The notes beneath the pieces were generated by a model. That model saw nothing but the letters and a program-made list of their open reading frames with translations, was not told the origin of the DNA and did not search any database. Both the position numbers and the translations under genes were made by a program. From positions 2,728,001-2,792,000 of the forward strand of contig NZ_AP025472.1 in assembly GCF_024347395.1 (NCBI RefSeq): DNA of 64,000 nucleotides. The letters run 5' to 3'. This DNA comes from Vibrio cortegadensis (GTDB lineage: Bacteria; Pseudomonadota; Gammaproteobacteria; Enterobacterales; Vibrionaceae). Below are positions 35,961 through 46,600 of the stretch, one piece after another (positions within the stretch are counted from its first letter, which is position 1; each line of letters opens with the position of its first letter).

Positions 35961-38786
35961 ATGGACAAAATTGAAATTCGAGGCGCCCGCACTCATAACC
36001 TTAAAGATATTAATCTTACTATTCCGCGAGATAAGTTAATCGTAATTACTGGGTTATCAGGATCGGGTAAATCGTCACTCGCTTTTGATACCTTGTATGC
36101 GGAAGGTCAGCGACGCTATGTTGAATCTTTGTCTGCGTACGCTCGCCAATTTCTCTCTTTGATGGAAAAACCGGATGTCGATCATATTGAGGGCTTATCT
36201 CCTGCCATCTCTATCGAGCAGAAATCCACCAGCCATAATCCTCGTTCAACTGTCGGTACCATTACCGAAGTATATGACTACTTACGTCTTCTATACGCTC
36301 GTGTTGGTGAACCTCGCTGTCCGGAACACAAAACACCTCTTGCCGCACAAACCATCAGTCAGATGGTTGATAAGGTTTTAGAGCTTCCATCAGGATCAAA
36401 AATGATGCTGCTTGCTCCTATCATTAAGGAACGAAAAGGCGAGCATGTAAAAACATTGGAAAACTTAGCTGCTCAAGGATTTATTCGTGCTCGTATCGAT
36501 GGTGAAACTTGTGATCTTACCGATCCTCCAACGCTGGAACTCCATAAAAAGCATACGATTGAAGTGGTCGTTGATCGCTTTAAAGTTCGTGATGATCTTA
36601 AGCAACGTTTAGCGGAATCTTTCGAAACAGCATTGGAGCTTTCTGGCGGTATTGTTGCCGTGTCTTGGATGGATGACGATACTCAAGAAGATATTGTTTT
36701 CTCTGCTAACTTTGCCTGCTCTCAATGCGGTTATAGCATGCAAGAGCTTGAACCCCGCTTATTCTCTTTTAATAACCCCGCAGGGGCATGTGCGACTTGT
36801 GACGGATTAGGCGTACAACAATATTTTGATCCTAGCAGGGTGATCTTAGATGACAGCTTAAGTATTGCCGAAGGTGCGATAAAAGGTTGGGATCAGAAAA
36901 ACTATTACTACTTCCAAATGCTGAACTCTCTCGCAGAACACTTTGGCTTTGATCTCTTTGCTCCATTTAAAAGCCTGCCAAAGAAAACTCGCGATATTAT
37001 TTTGTCAGGTTCCGGTCGCACTGAAGTCGAGTTTAAGTACATCAACGATCGAGGCGATATTCGAGTAAAACGCCATCCTTTTGAAGGCATACTCAATACA
37101 CTTGAGCGCCGATATCGCGATACTGAATCCAACTCTGTCCGTGAAGATCTCGCGAAGTATATCTCCACCAAGTCATGCTCAAGCTGTCATGGCACTCGCT
37201 TAAGAGTTGAAGCGCGTAATGTATTCTTAAATGATACTCCCCTGCCAGAAATCGTAGAGATGAGTATCAGCGAAGCGATGGATTTTTTCCAAAACCTTTC
37301 ACTCACTGGTCAACGAGCTCAAATTGCAGATAAGGTAATGAAAGAGATCAACGACCGCCTGCATTTCTTAGTCAATGTCGGTTTAAATTATCTGAACCTT
37401 TCCCGTAGCTCTGAAACTCTATCAGGTGGTGAAGCACAGCGGATTCGTCTTGCAAGTCAAATTGGTGCCGGATTAATGGGCGTCATGTATGTTCTCGATG
37501 AGCCTTCTATTGGGCTACATCAACGAGACAATGAACGTCTGTTAAAAACTCTGGTTCACTTACGAGATCTAGGTAATACCGTGATTGTGGTTGAGCATGA
37601 TGAAGATGCAATTAGATGCGCTGATCATGTCATTGATATCGGCCCTGGTGCTGGTGTTCATGGCGGACAAGTGGTTGCAGAAGGCACGATGGATGAGATC
37701 ATTGCCAACCCAAATTCTCTCACAGGCCAATATCTCAGTGGTGTTAAAGAGATCCCTATACCAGTAGAAAGAACACCAATGGATCCTAAGAAAACCGTTC
37801 AACTTTTAGGGGCTACGGGGAACAATCTAAAATCTGTCGATCTCTCCATCCCAGTTGGCTTATTCACTTGTATTACTGGTGTTTCAGGTTCAGGTAAATC
37901 AACGCTAATCAATGATACTTTCTTTAAAATCGCCCACACGCAATTAAATGGCGCAACAACGGCTGTTCCATCGCCTTATAAGAAAATAGTAGGGCTGGAA
38001 CACTTCGACAAAGTCATCGATATTGATCAAAGCCCGATAGGAAGAACGCCTCGATCTAACCCTGCGACTTATACGGGGATCTTTACCCCAATTCGAGAAC
38101 TGTTTGCAGGGACTCAAGAATCACGTTCGCGAGGATATAAGCCCGGACGATTCAGTTTTAATGTTCGCGGTGGTCGCTGCGAAGCATGTCAGGGCGATGG
38201 TGTTATCAAAGTCGAGATGCACTTTTTACCTGATGTCTATGTTCCTTGTGATATATGCAGCGGTAAACGCTATAACCGAGAAACTCTGGAAGTTAGATAT
38301 AAAGGAAAGAGCATCGATGAAGTGCTCAATATGACTGTTGAAGATTCACGCGAGTTCTTTGAACCCGTACCCGTTATTGCTCGTAAACTGCAAACGCTGA
38401 TGGATGTTGGCTTGTCTTACATTCGATTAGGCCAAGCAGCAACGACACTGTCAGGCGGTGAAGCACAGCGTATCAAGCTAGCACGTGAACTTTCTAAACG
38501 AGATACAGGCAAAACACTCTATATTCTTGATGAGCCAACAACAGGCCTTCATTTTCATGATATTCAACAACTATTGACCGTTTTACATCGCCTTAGAGAT
38601 CGAGGTAATACGGTAGTTGTCATTGAGCATAACTTAGATGTGGTAAAAACTGCTGACTGGGTTGTCGATCTTGGACCTGAAGGCGGCCAAGGCGGTGGAG
38701 AAATTGTTGCAGAAGGCACGCCTGAAAATGTCGCCCTAGTCGAAGGTTCACACACTGCACGCTTTCTTAAGCCTATGTTGAAATAG
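35961..38786 (+). CDS. uvrA: excinuclease ABC subunit A
   Basis: UvrA is the damage-sensing ATPase of nucleotide excision repair; it loads UvrB onto lesions. The 941-residue protein matches E. coli (940). It has two ABC modules: Walker A GLSGSGKSS at residues 31-39 and GVSGSGKST near 640, with paired signature motifs (SGGEAQRIRLA and SGGEAQRIKLA). Zinc-binding Cys sets are visible in CSQCGY/CATCDGLG, CSSCHGTR and CEACQGDGV/CDICSGKR. A LexA box precedes it. It is complete and followed by a hairpin before pglL. Confidence 0.98.
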   Translation: MDKIEIRGARTHNLKDINLTIPRDKLIVITGLSGSGKSSLAFDTLYAEGQRRYVESLSAYARQFLSLMEKPDVDHIEGLSPAISIEQKSTSHNPRSTVGTITEVYDYLRLLYARVGEPRCPEHKTPLAAQTISQMVDKVLELPSGSKMMLLAPIIKERKGEHVKTLENLAAQGFIRARIDGETCDLTDPPTLELHKKHTIEVVVDRFKVRDDLKQRLAESFETALELSGGIVAVSWMDDDTQEDIVFSANFACSQCGYSMQELEPRLFSFNNPAGACATCDGLGVQQYFDPSRVILDDSLSIAEGAIKGWDQKNYYYFQMLNSLAEHFGFDLFAPFKSLPKKTRDIILSGSGRTEVEFKYINDRGDIRVKRHPFEGILNTLERRYRDTESNSVREDLAKYISTKSCSSCHGTRLRVEARNVFLNDTPLPEIVEMSISEAMDFFQNLSLTGQRAQIADKVMKEINDRLHFLVNVGLNYLNLSRSSETLSGGEAQRIRLASQIGAGLMGVMYVLDEPSIGLHQRDNERLLKTLVHLRDLGNTVIVVEHDEDAIRCADHVIDIGPGAGVHGGQVVAEGTMDEIIANPNSLTGQYLSGVKEIPIPVERTPMDPKKTVQLLGATGNNLKSVDLSIPVGLFTCITGVSGSGKSTLINDTFFKIAHTQLNGATTAVPSPYKKIVGLEHFDKVIDIDQSPIGRTPRSNPATYTGIFTPIRELFAGTQESRSRGYKPGRFSFNVRGGRCEACQGDGVIKVEMHFLPDVYVPCDICSGKRYNRETLEVRYKGKSIDEVLNMTVEDSREFFEPVPVIARKLQTLMDVGLSYIRLGQAATTLSGGEAQRIKLARELSKRDTGKTLYILDEPTTGLHFHDIQQLLTVLHRLRDRGNTVVVIEHNLDVVKTADWVVDLGPEGGQGGGEIVAEGTPENVALVEGSHTARFLKPMLK

Positions 38787-38812
38787 AAAAAAACGGTAAA
38801 GTAAGAGCAATA

Positions 38813-38841
38813 GTCGCTTATCTTAATAATAAGTAAGCGAC
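38813..38841 (+). terminator. hairpin between uvrA and pglL
   Basis: An 8-base-pair stem (38813-38820 with 38834-38841), extendable by a few AT pairs, is followed by GGTTGGTTTCTTCTT, a poor T-run. It may be a weak terminator of uvrA or a leader hairpin of pglL. Confidence 0.4.
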
Positions 38842-38877
38842 GGTTGGTTTCTTCTTATTGATTGGAATAAAAGCATT

Positions 38878-40644
38878 ATGGCCACATTGCATGTAGGCGG
38901 AACACAATTAGAAACGAAAATGGTCAATGCTCCTTTGAACCGCGTCTTCACACTCTCCCTAGGTGTCGTTTTCTTATTGGCAATGCACTTTTTCATGCCA
39001 AATCCTGGCGGTTCGGGATTAGCACTCTCTTTCAACCCGACTACATGGATGGCGTTTAGTTTCAGCGTCGCTATTGGGCTCTATCAACTTGCGACCAATC
39101 GAGTCCTAAGGTATTCAAAGCTAACCATTGGCTTGTTTGTTTGCTGCATTCTGCTAACCGTGCCTATCTTTTATCTCAATGCGAATATTGAAAGTGTTAG
39201 TAATCGCTTACTTGGCCTTTGGGCTGGCTTCATATTTTTTGTGATCTTACAGCAATTCATGTTTAGTAATCGTCATAAACAGCGACTGCTCTGGCTTATC
39301 GTTCTTGCTATCGTGATCCAATCTATTTTTGGGTTATACCAATACCTTCTGTTAGAACCGGGGAATATCTTTGGTTATAACACTCTATCGAATCGTCCAT
39401 ATGGTATTTTCCAACAACCTAATGTTATGGCCAGTTTTCTGGCTACAGGGCTGATTCTATCTGGTTACCTTATTACTACGCAGCCGCACAAGTACAACAA
39501 AAAACTGAATGAAGTCGCTCTGCTTTATATTGTTCCTGCTTTAACCGTTCCTCTACTCATTGCGCTGGCGTCAAGAACTGGTTGGTTAGGCGCAATTTTC
39601 GGAACGATATGTATTCTGCCCTACCTTTACCGCTTCTCCACATTAAAACGCTGCGTTGGTTGGTGCATATCCGTATTGATTGGTCTCGCTCTCGGTGTAA
39701 TGCTCATTCAATCGGAAGGCACGGACGATTTTGTCACCGCGAAAGCAGATTTAGAAACACCAAGAACTTATACGTTTCCACAAGCACTCGATATGGTGAT
39801 AGAGAAGCCATTCACTGGTTACGGCTATGGTAAGTTTGAATCTCAATATATTTTGTATACCGCAAGGCAGCATCAATTAAACAAAGGTTATGCTCCTGGT
39901 CTGCCAGCGATGGATCACCCTCATAATGAACTATTATTATGGGGTGTCGAAGGTGGCGTTGTTCCAGTTATTGGTATTTTACTTGCCGCAATGCTTGTGT
40001 TGTCACGAATTTATACGGCAAAACGAGGCACAAGGCTGGCACTGTTCGCACTATTTACTCCCATTGTATTGCACTCCCAGCTAGAATATCCGTTTTACCA
40101 TTCAGCCGCGCATTGGCTGATTTTCATTATTCTCATTTTTTGGGTTGATCAACGCGTATCCAAATATAAAACTCAGTCCTTTTCAGTAATCAGTAAAACA
40201 TTATTCAGAGTCTTGAGCTTGGTTATCCCAATTCTGACCAGTTTTTATATGCTCAGTGCTTTGCACACTAACTACATACTGACTCAATTTGAACGTTCAG
40301 CTCCCAAAGATCCTGATATTTTAAAGCAAGTCACAAACCCCGTAGTTTGGAAGGACCGTTTTGATTGGGATGTTTACAGCACTTATCTCAATATTGGGTT
40401 ATACACAGAAGATTCAGCTTTGATAAAACCATATGTATCTTGGTCTTTAGATATTATTAAAACCAAGCCGCGTCCAGCTTTCTACAGCAATCTTATTTTG
40501 GCTTATCAGGGGCTTAGCGACCCAAGTAGAGCTGAGCAAGTCAGGGCCGAAGCTCGTTTCTTGTTTCCAAATAAAGACTTCTCGAAGGTTCAATACACTC
40601 CGCCATCGTCAGCCGTCTCTCAATCTCCTGCAGCGAAACAATAG
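38878..40644 (+). CDS. pglL: PglL-type O-oligosaccharyltransferase
   Basis: PglL-family enzymes move a lipid-linked glycan onto Ser or Thr of periplasmic proteins, often pilins. The 588-residue protein has many membrane segments (about eleven) and the Wzy_C/O-antigen ligase region. FQQPNVMASFLATGL (about residues 177-191) and MDHPHNELLLWG (about 345-356, with the catalytic-loop His and Asn-Glu) are typical of the PglL branch rather than WaaL. The C-terminal part (about 450-588) is a periplasmic, partly helical domain. V. cholerae carries its active PglL next to uvrA in the same arrangement. The start is the first ATG after a weak GGAATAAAA; ATG at 38920 is an alternative. Its substrate here is unknown; the MshA pilin and other exported proteins are candidates. 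Confidence 0.87.
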   Translation: MATLHVGGTQLETKMVNAPLNRVFTLSLGVVFLLAMHFFMPNPGGSGLALSFNPTTWMAFSFSVAIGLYQLATNRVLRYSKLTIGLFVCCILLTVPIFYLNANIESVSNRLLGLWAGFIFFVILQQFMFSNRHKQRLLWLIVLAIVIQSIFGLYQYLLLEPGNIFGYNTLSNRPYGIFQQPNVMASFLATGLILSGYLITTQPHKYNKKLNEVALLYIVPALTVPLLIALASRTGWLGAIFGTICILPYLYRFSTLKRCVGWCISVLIGLALGVMLIQSEGTDDFVTAKADLETPRTYTFPQALDMVIEKPFTGYGYGKFESQYILYTARQHQLNKGYAPGLPAMDHPHNELLLWGVEGGVVPVIGILLAAMLVLSRIYTAKRGTRLALFALFTPIVLHSQLEYPFYHSAAHWLIFIILIFWVDQRVSKYKTQSFSVISKTLFRVLSLVIPILTSFYMLSALHTNYILTQFERSAPKDPDILKQVTNPVVWKDRFDWDVYSTYLNIGLYTEDSALIKPYVSWSLDIIKTKPRPAFYSNLILAYQGLSDPSRAEQVRAEARFLFPNKDFSKVQYTPPSSAVSQSPAAKQ

Positions 40645-40649
40645 ACACA

Positions 40650-40680
40650 AAAATGGCGAGTTAATAGCTCGCCATTTTAA
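40650..40680. terminator. bidirectional terminator between pglL and the aminotransferase gene
   Basis: An 11-base-pair stem (40650-40660 with 40668-40678) with A-rich and T-rich arms lies between two convergent genes, so it can serve both. Confidence 0.88.
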
Positions 40681-40701
40681 ATCGCACTAACTCAATACAG
40701 C

Positions 40702-41820
40702 TTAAGTCAGCGACTCTTCTAACGCTCGTAAGCATAACGACACATTTTCATTGCGTGCTGCATAACCCATCAAACCAATTCGCCAAGCTTTACCCGCCAA
40801 AGCGCCAAGGCCAGCACCAATCTCAAGGTTATACTCATTCAATAAATGCCCTCGAACCGCCGCTTCATCAATACCTTCAGGGATAAACACGGCATTAAGC
40901 TGAGGTAATCTGCTCGCTTCATCAACCACAAAGGTGAAACCCAGTCGCTCAAGGCCACTTTTCAGTTTTTCATGCATCTGTTTATGACGCTTCCAAGCCT
41001 GTTCAAGCCCTTCATTTTGGAGTAACACTAACGCTTCATGTAGTGCATACAAACTGTTGACAGGTGCCGTGTGGTGATAGCTACGTTTTCCTTCTCCGCT
41101 CCAATAGCCCAACACTAAACTTTGATCAAGAAACCAACTCTGAATCGGCGTTGATCTCGATTCAATTTTTTCAATGGCTTTAGCAGAGAAAGTCAGAGGG
41201 GATAGACCAGGAACACAAGACAGACACTTTTGGCTTCCTGAATAAACCGCGTCTAACTGCCATTCATCCACCAGCAAAGGCACGCCACCTAAAGAGGTAA
41301 CAGCATCGACAATCGTTAAAGCACCGTAATCTTTTGCTAACTTACCTAACGCTTGAGCATTACTCAATGCTCCTGTGGACGTTTCTGCATGGACAAAAGC
41401 GAGGATCTTCGTATCCGGGTTTTCAACTAATGCCTGCTCAACTTTACCAATGGAGACGGGTTTACCCCATTCATCGTCCACTAGGACTACTTCACCACCA
41501 CAACGGATCACATTTTCACGCATTCGTTCGCCAAACACTCCATTGCGGCAAACAATCACTTTATCGCCTGGCTCAATGAGGTTAACAAAGCAAGCTTCCA
41601 TGCCCGCACTGCCTGGAGCTGAAACAGCAATAGTGAACTCATTTTCAGTCTGAAATGCATACTTTAGTAGTTGTTTAAGTTCATCCATCATTTGAATAAA
41701 AAGTGGGTCAAGATGACCAACAGTTGGACGACTAAGCGCTTGTAAGACCTGCGGTGAGATATCCGATGGTCCCGGCCCCATCAATGTTCGATGTGGTGGA
41801 AAAAAACTTTGAATTGGCAT
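40702..41820 (-). CDS. class V aminotransferase (alanine/serine--glyoxylate type)
   Basis: A pyridoxal phosphate enzyme of 372 residues. The N-terminal GPGPSDI and SRPTVGHLDP segments, the ETSTG motif (about residues 146-150), the cofactor-binding Asp in VDAVTSLGG and the Schiff-base Lys198 in GSQKCL place it in the AGXT/PucG family. The best-supported reaction is transfer of an amino group from alanine or serine to glyoxylate, but purine-pathway (ureidoglycine--glyoxylate) or 2-aminoethylphosphonate-like substrates cannot be excluded from sequence. It is divergent from lysC and convergent with pglL. No linked pathway genes help to set the substrate. V. cholerae has a homologue in the same place. 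Confidence 0.85.
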   Translation of the reverse strand: MPIQSFFPPHRTLMGPGPSDISPQVLQALSRPTVGHLDPLFIQMMDELKQLLKYAFQTENEFTIAVSAPGSAGMEACFVNLIEPGDKVIVCRNGVFGERMRENVIRCGGEVVLVDDEWGKPVSIGKVEQALVENPDTKILAFVHAETSTGALSNAQALGKLAKDYGALTIVDAVTSLGGVPLLVDEWQLDAVYSGSQKCLSCVPGLSPLTFSAKAIEKIESRSTPIQSWFLDQSLVLGYWSGEGKRSYHHTAPVNSLYALHEALVLLQNEGLEQAWKRHKQMHEKLKSGLERLGFTFVVDEASRLPQLNAVFIPEGIDEAAVRGHLLNEYNLEIGAGLGALAGKAWRIGLMGYAARNENVSLCLRALEESLT

Positions 41821-41946
41821 AAACGCTCCTTGCGAATGGCTATATGAGTGAATAGGTTAATCGAATTTTCAGCGAACAACAATTCGACTCAAGTATGAGG
41901 TCAAACCAGTGTCACAAAAATGTTAAATTTATTTTATGCATAGTAA

Positions 41947-41975
41947 TTGACTTTTCTTCCCTAAAAACGTTCAAT
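41947..41975 (+). promoter_or_regulatory. candidate lysC promoter
   Basis: TTGACT (41947-41952) and TTCAAT (41970-41975) are separated by 17 bases. Transcription would begin about 41982, exactly before the lysine riboswitch. In the 126 bases between this and the aminotransferase gene nothing else was recognised. Confidence 0.65.
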
Positions 41976-41982
41976 GTCTAAG

Positions 41983-42160
41983 CTATCTAGCAGAAGAGGA
42001 GCATTGCCCAGGCAGATGTTTTGTGGAGCCTCAACTCCAATACAAACCATTCATGGGGAGCAATGCCGAGGTAATTCAAAGTTGTGGCTTTGAGTTGTCG
42101 GTTGAACGGGCTGAATCCCTTCGACTGTCATCAGTTCTATCTGATGAGGAGCTTCTGAGG
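41983..42160 (+). ncRNA. lysine riboswitch (L box) of lysC
   Basis: The conserved L-box segments are present in order: AGAAGAGGAGCATTGCCCA, the GGAGCC element, GGGGAGCAATGCCGAGGT, and GGTTGAACGGGCTGAATCCC followed by a CTGTCATCAG element. They align by eye with the E. coli lysC leader. A CAGAAG/CTTCTG pairing (41991-41996 with 42152-42157) may form the closing stem, and CATCAG/CTGATG (42129-42134 with 42141-42146) gives a competing hairpin. Lysine binding is expected to lower lysC expression. The 100 bases between it and the start codon hold the expression platform; whether it acts by termination or by blocking translation was not resolved. Confidence 0.93.
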
Positions 42161-42261
42161 TGTTCTATTCTATTATTGCCTCTGCTCAATTCTCTCTTCA
42201 AACATTGGATGTTGGATTACCAATCCGTAATTATTTATCAGGAAGTCGTGGGAGATATATC

Positions 42262-43635
42262 GTGAGCACATTGAATGTAGCTGGTTCCTTTAACGTTGCA
42301 AAATTTGGCGGGACAAGTGTCGCTAACTTTGAAGCAATGAGCCGTTGTGCTGCAGTTGTAGAAAACAACCCAAACACTAAACTCATCGTCAGCAGTGCGT
42401 GTTCTGGCGTGACTAATCTATTAGTTGAATTAGCGAATGGCGTTACCGAATCAACACGTCGCCAAGAGTTGATTAATAAGATTGATAAGATTCACCAAGC
42501 AATACTTGAGCAATTGACTGATGCTCAGTCTATTAAACAATCAATCGATGTCATATTGAGTGATGTTGCAAGTTTGGCTGAAGAATCGGCATCTCAGCCC
42601 TCCGCGAGACTCACCGATAATCTTGTTGCTTGTGGCGAGTTAATGTCGACGCACATTTTGACTCAACTAATGCGAGAGCGTGGAATTCATGCGGTAAGGT
42701 TTGATATTCGCGAAATACTAAAAACTGATAGTGCGTTTGGAAAAGCAGAACCTCAATTAGACATCATTTCCTCACTTGCAAGTAAGAAGCTCTCTCCTCT
42801 TTGCCAAGAACATGTTGTTGTCACTCAAGGCTTCATTGGATCTGATTCAAACGGCCAAACTACTACACTTGGAAGAGGAGGCAGTGATTATAGTGCCGCA
42901 CTTATTGCTGAAGCAGTTTCAGCATCAGGTTTAGAAATTTGGACAGATGTCCCAGGTATCTACACTACAGATCCTCGTATTGCGCAAAAAGCCTCCCCAA
43001 TTCCAGAAATTAGTTTTAGTGAAGCCTCTGAAATGGCCAATTTTGGGGCCAAGATCCTCCACCCTTCAACTTTATTACCTGCATTGCGACACCAGATCCC
43101 CGTTTTTGTTGGATCCTCAAAAGAACCAGAGAAAGGAGGGACATGGATTCGTCAAGAGGTCGCCAGCGCACCTCTTTTTAGGGCTCTCGCGTTACGCTGC
43201 AATCAAACCATGGTGACACTGCGCAGCCCAAACATGTTTCATGCTTACGGCTTTTTGGCCGATGTTTTCCAGATTCTAGCTAAGCATAAAATCTCTGTTG
43301 ATTTAATCACCACATCTGAAGTAAGTGTCTCTCTCACTCTTGATCAAACAGATACCGCAGGCGGAGCACCTCAATTACCAAGCATTGTAAAACAAGAACT
43401 TGAAGCACTGTGCACCGTCGATGTCGAGCACAACCTCTGCCTTGTTGCTCTTATTGGTAATAACATGAGTGAAAGTAAAGGATACGCGAAACAGGTATTC
43501 AGCACGCTGGAAGATTTTAATTTACGCATGATTTGTTACGGTGCCAGCCCGCATAATCTATGCTTCTTACTCCACGAGTCGGTTGCCAAAAGCGCCATTC
43601 AAAAACTCCATCAAGAGTTATTTGAAGAGTCATAA
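42262..43635 (+). CDS. lysC: lysine-sensitive aspartokinase III
   Basis: LysC phosphorylates aspartate, the first step to lysine, threonine and methionine, and is inhibited by lysine. The start was set at GTG 42262 (VSTLNVAGSF), six bases after GGGAGA; the in-frame ATG at 42160 falls in the riboswitch region and is rejected. This gives about 457 residues, close to E. coli LysC (449). The kinase signature KFGGTSV starts near residue 14, TTLGRGGSDYSA lies near 197, and C-terminal ACT regions follow (TLRSPNMF..., VALIGNNMSES). It is divergently placed relative to the aminotransferase gene and convergent with metH, with a shared terminator. Control by a lysine riboswitch plus allostery is expected. 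Confidence 0.95.
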   Translation: MSTLNVAGSFNVAKFGGTSVANFEAMSRCAAVVENNPNTKLIVSSACSGVTNLLVELANGVTESTRRQELINKIDKIHQAILEQLTDAQSIKQSIDVILSDVASLAEESASQPSARLTDNLVACGELMSTHILTQLMRERGIHAVRFDIREILKTDSAFGKAEPQLDIISSLASKKLSPLCQEHVVVTQGFIGSDSNGQTTTLGRGGSDYSAALIAEAVSASGLEIWTDVPGIYTTDPRIAQKASPIPEISFSEASEMANFGAKILHPSTLLPALRHQIPVFVGSSKEPEKGGTWIRQEVASAPLFRALALRCNQTMVTLRSPNMFHAYGFLADVFQILAKHKISVDLITTSEVSVSLTLDQTDTAGGAPQLPSIVKQELEALCTVDVEHNLCLVALIGNNMSESKGYAKQVFSTLEDFNLRMICYGASPHNLCFLLHESVAKSAIQKLHQELFEES

Positions 43636-43653
43636 TTAATACGACCACGAACA

Positions 43654-43685
43654 AAAATGCCCGCTGATGATCAGCGGGCATTTTA
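43654..43685. terminator. bidirectional terminator between lysC and metH
   Basis: A perfect 14-base-pair stem (43654-43667 with 43671-43684) with A-rich and T-rich arms and a 3-base loop serves both convergent genes. Confidence 0.93.
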
Positions 43686-43698
43686 TTAAGACACTTTT

Positions 43699-46600
43699 CT
43701 AATTGATATTAGGCCCAAGCCATTTTTCGGCTTCCAACTTATCCCACCCTTTACGATCGGCATAGCTTTCCACTTGATCTTGTTGGATCTGCGCAATCGC
43801 AAAATAGCGAGAATCAGGGTGTGAGAAATACATTCCCGAAACCGACGCGCCCGGCCACATTGCATAGCTAGACGTCAATGACATACCAATCGCTTCTTCT
43901 ACATTCATCAACGTCCATAATGTCCCTTTTTCTGTATGTTCAGGACATGCTGGATAACCAGGAGCAGGTCGGATGCCTTGGTATTTTTCACGGATCAATT
44001 CATCATTCGATAAATTCTCATCAACCGCATAACCCCAAATATCCTTACGTACTTTCTCATGCAAATATTCAGCGAAAGCTTCAGCTAAACGGTCAGCCAC
44101 AGCTTGAATCATAATGGCATTATAATCATCACCTTTAGCTTTATAATCGTCAGCCAGTTCACGTTCCCCAATGCCACCCGTCACCGCAAAGCCACCAATC
44201 CAATCCGCTTTACCACTCGATTTTGGTGCAATGTAATCTGACAGGCAGTAGTTAAATCCTTTCGGTTTAGCCGTCTGTTGACGTAAGTTATGCAAGATAT
44301 CTAAGACTTCAGTGCGTGATTCATTTGAATACACTTCAATGTCATCATCAACACTATTTGCAGGGAAAAGTGCACACATACCACGAACTTTGAGCAATCC
44401 TTCTCGTTCTACCCGATCAAGTAACTCATTCGCGTCTTGATACAAGCGCTTCGCTTCTTCACCAACTTCTTCATGATCAAGAATTGCAGGATATTTCCCC
44501 ATCAATGACCACGTCATAAAAAATGGCGTCCAGTCGATGTAATCTTTCAGTGTGGCAATGTCCACATCATCAAAAATATGGACTCCCGGTTTTTTAGGTG
44601 CTGGCGGTGTATAAGCTTGCCAATCAATCTCAACTCGATTCGCTCTTGCTTCTTCAAGTGTAATAGGTTTCGTTCGTGGTGTTTTGCGATTATGCTGGTC
44701 TCGAACTCGGTCATAATCTAGATCAAGCTTTTCAATGAAGGCTGGTTTTAGTTCATTAGAGAGTAAAGAGGTACAAACCCCAACCGCACGAGAAGCGTTG
44801 TTGACATAGACAACTGGCTGATTGTAGTTCTGTTCAATTTTAACTGCGGTGTGTGCTTTTGACGTTGTCGCACCGCCAATCAATAGTGGCAAATCAAATC
44901 CCTGTCGTTCCATCTCTTTTGCCACATGTACCATCTCATCAAGCGAAGGCGTTATCAAACCTGATAATCCGATGATATCGACATTCTCTTCTTTGGCGAC
45001 CTTCAGTATTTTTTCGCAAGGAACCATTACTCCTAAATCGATAATTTCATAGTTATTACACTGCAGCACGACCCCTACAATGTTTTTACCGATATCGTGA
45101 ACATCTCCTTTTACAGTTGCGAGAAGAATTTTACCATTCGTGCTTCCCGCTTCTTTTGATGCATTGATAAAAGGCTCTAAGTGAGCAACGGCTTGCTTCA
45201 TCACTCGGGCTGACTTAACCACTTGAGGCAAGAACATTTTCCCTTCACCAAAGAGGTCACCAACCACGTTCATCCCATCCATTAATGGGCCTTCTATCAC
45301 TTCAATAGGACGACTCGCATTTGTTCGGGCTTCTTCAGTATCTTCGACAATAAAATCAGTGATCCCCTTGACTAAAGAGTGTTCTAAACGTTTCTCTACA
45401 GGCCAAGTTCGCCATTCAAGTGCTGACTTATCTTCAACTTTTCCTACAGCCCGCTCCAAGTATTCTGTCGCAATATCTAATAGACGCTCTGTCGAATCAT
45501 CTCTTCTATTTAGGACTACATCTTCAACTGCTTCGCGTAAATCTTCAGGGACATTGTCGTAAATCTCAAGCTGGCCTGCGTTAACAATTCCCATATCCAT
45601 ACCATTTTTAAAACAGTGATATAGAAATACAGCATGGATAGCTTCACGAACGTAATTATTACCGCGAAATGAAAATGAGACGTTTGAAACACCACCAGAG
45701 ATCATGGCATGAGGAAGTGTTCGTTTGATATCACCGACCGCTTCAATGAAATCGACCGCATAGTTATTATGCTCATCAATCCCTGTCGCAACGGCAAAGA
45801 TATTGGGATCGAATATAATGTCTTCAGGTGGAAAGCCAACCTCATCGACAAGAATGTTATAGGCGTTAGTACAAATTTCTATTTTACGTTCACGTGTATC
45901 GGCCTGCCCAACTTCATCAAATGCCATAACAATCACAGCAGCACCATAGCGACGAACGAGCTTGGCTTGCTCTACAAACTTTTCTTTGCCCTCTTTAAGA
46001 GAGATCGAGTTAACAATACCTTTACCCTGAATGCATTTAAGTCCGGCTTCAATCACTTCCCATTTAGAGGAATCAACCATCACTGGGACTTTGGATATCT
46101 CGGGCTCAGAAGCACATAAATTAAGGAAGCGAACCATACACGCTTCGGCATCAAGCATTCCTTCATCCATGTTGATATCGATAATTTGGGCACCATTTTC
46201 AACTTGTTCCTGCGCAACACTTAGAGCTTCATCATAAAGTTCTTCTTTAATCAGACGTTTAAAGCGAGCAGAACCCGTCACATTGGTACGCTCACCAACG
46301 TTAACAAACAATGATTCTTTGGAAATAGTTAAAGGTTCTAAACCAGAAAGTCGACAAGCAATAGGAAGCTCTGGCAAAGCTCTTGGCGTAATATTTTCCA
46401 CAGCCTGAGCCATCTGACGAATATGTTCAGGCGTTGTGCCACAACAGCCACCAATAAGGTTCAAAAATCCACTTTGAGCCCATTCTTTGACATGTTCAGC
46501 CATGTCTTCTGGTGACAAATCATATTCGCCAAATGCATTAGGGAGGCCTGCGTTAGGGTGAGCAGAAACACTACATTCAGAAATACGCGACAATTCATCA

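Noticed and set aside
42160..42261. Upstream ATG for lysC at 42160
   Set aside because: It lies at the end of the riboswitch, adds a non-homologous leader, and the GTG at 42262 has a good GGGAGA at the right distance.
42023..42265. An 80-codon frame over the lysC leader
   Set aside because: It coincides with the lysine riboswitch, whose conserved elements explain the sequence.
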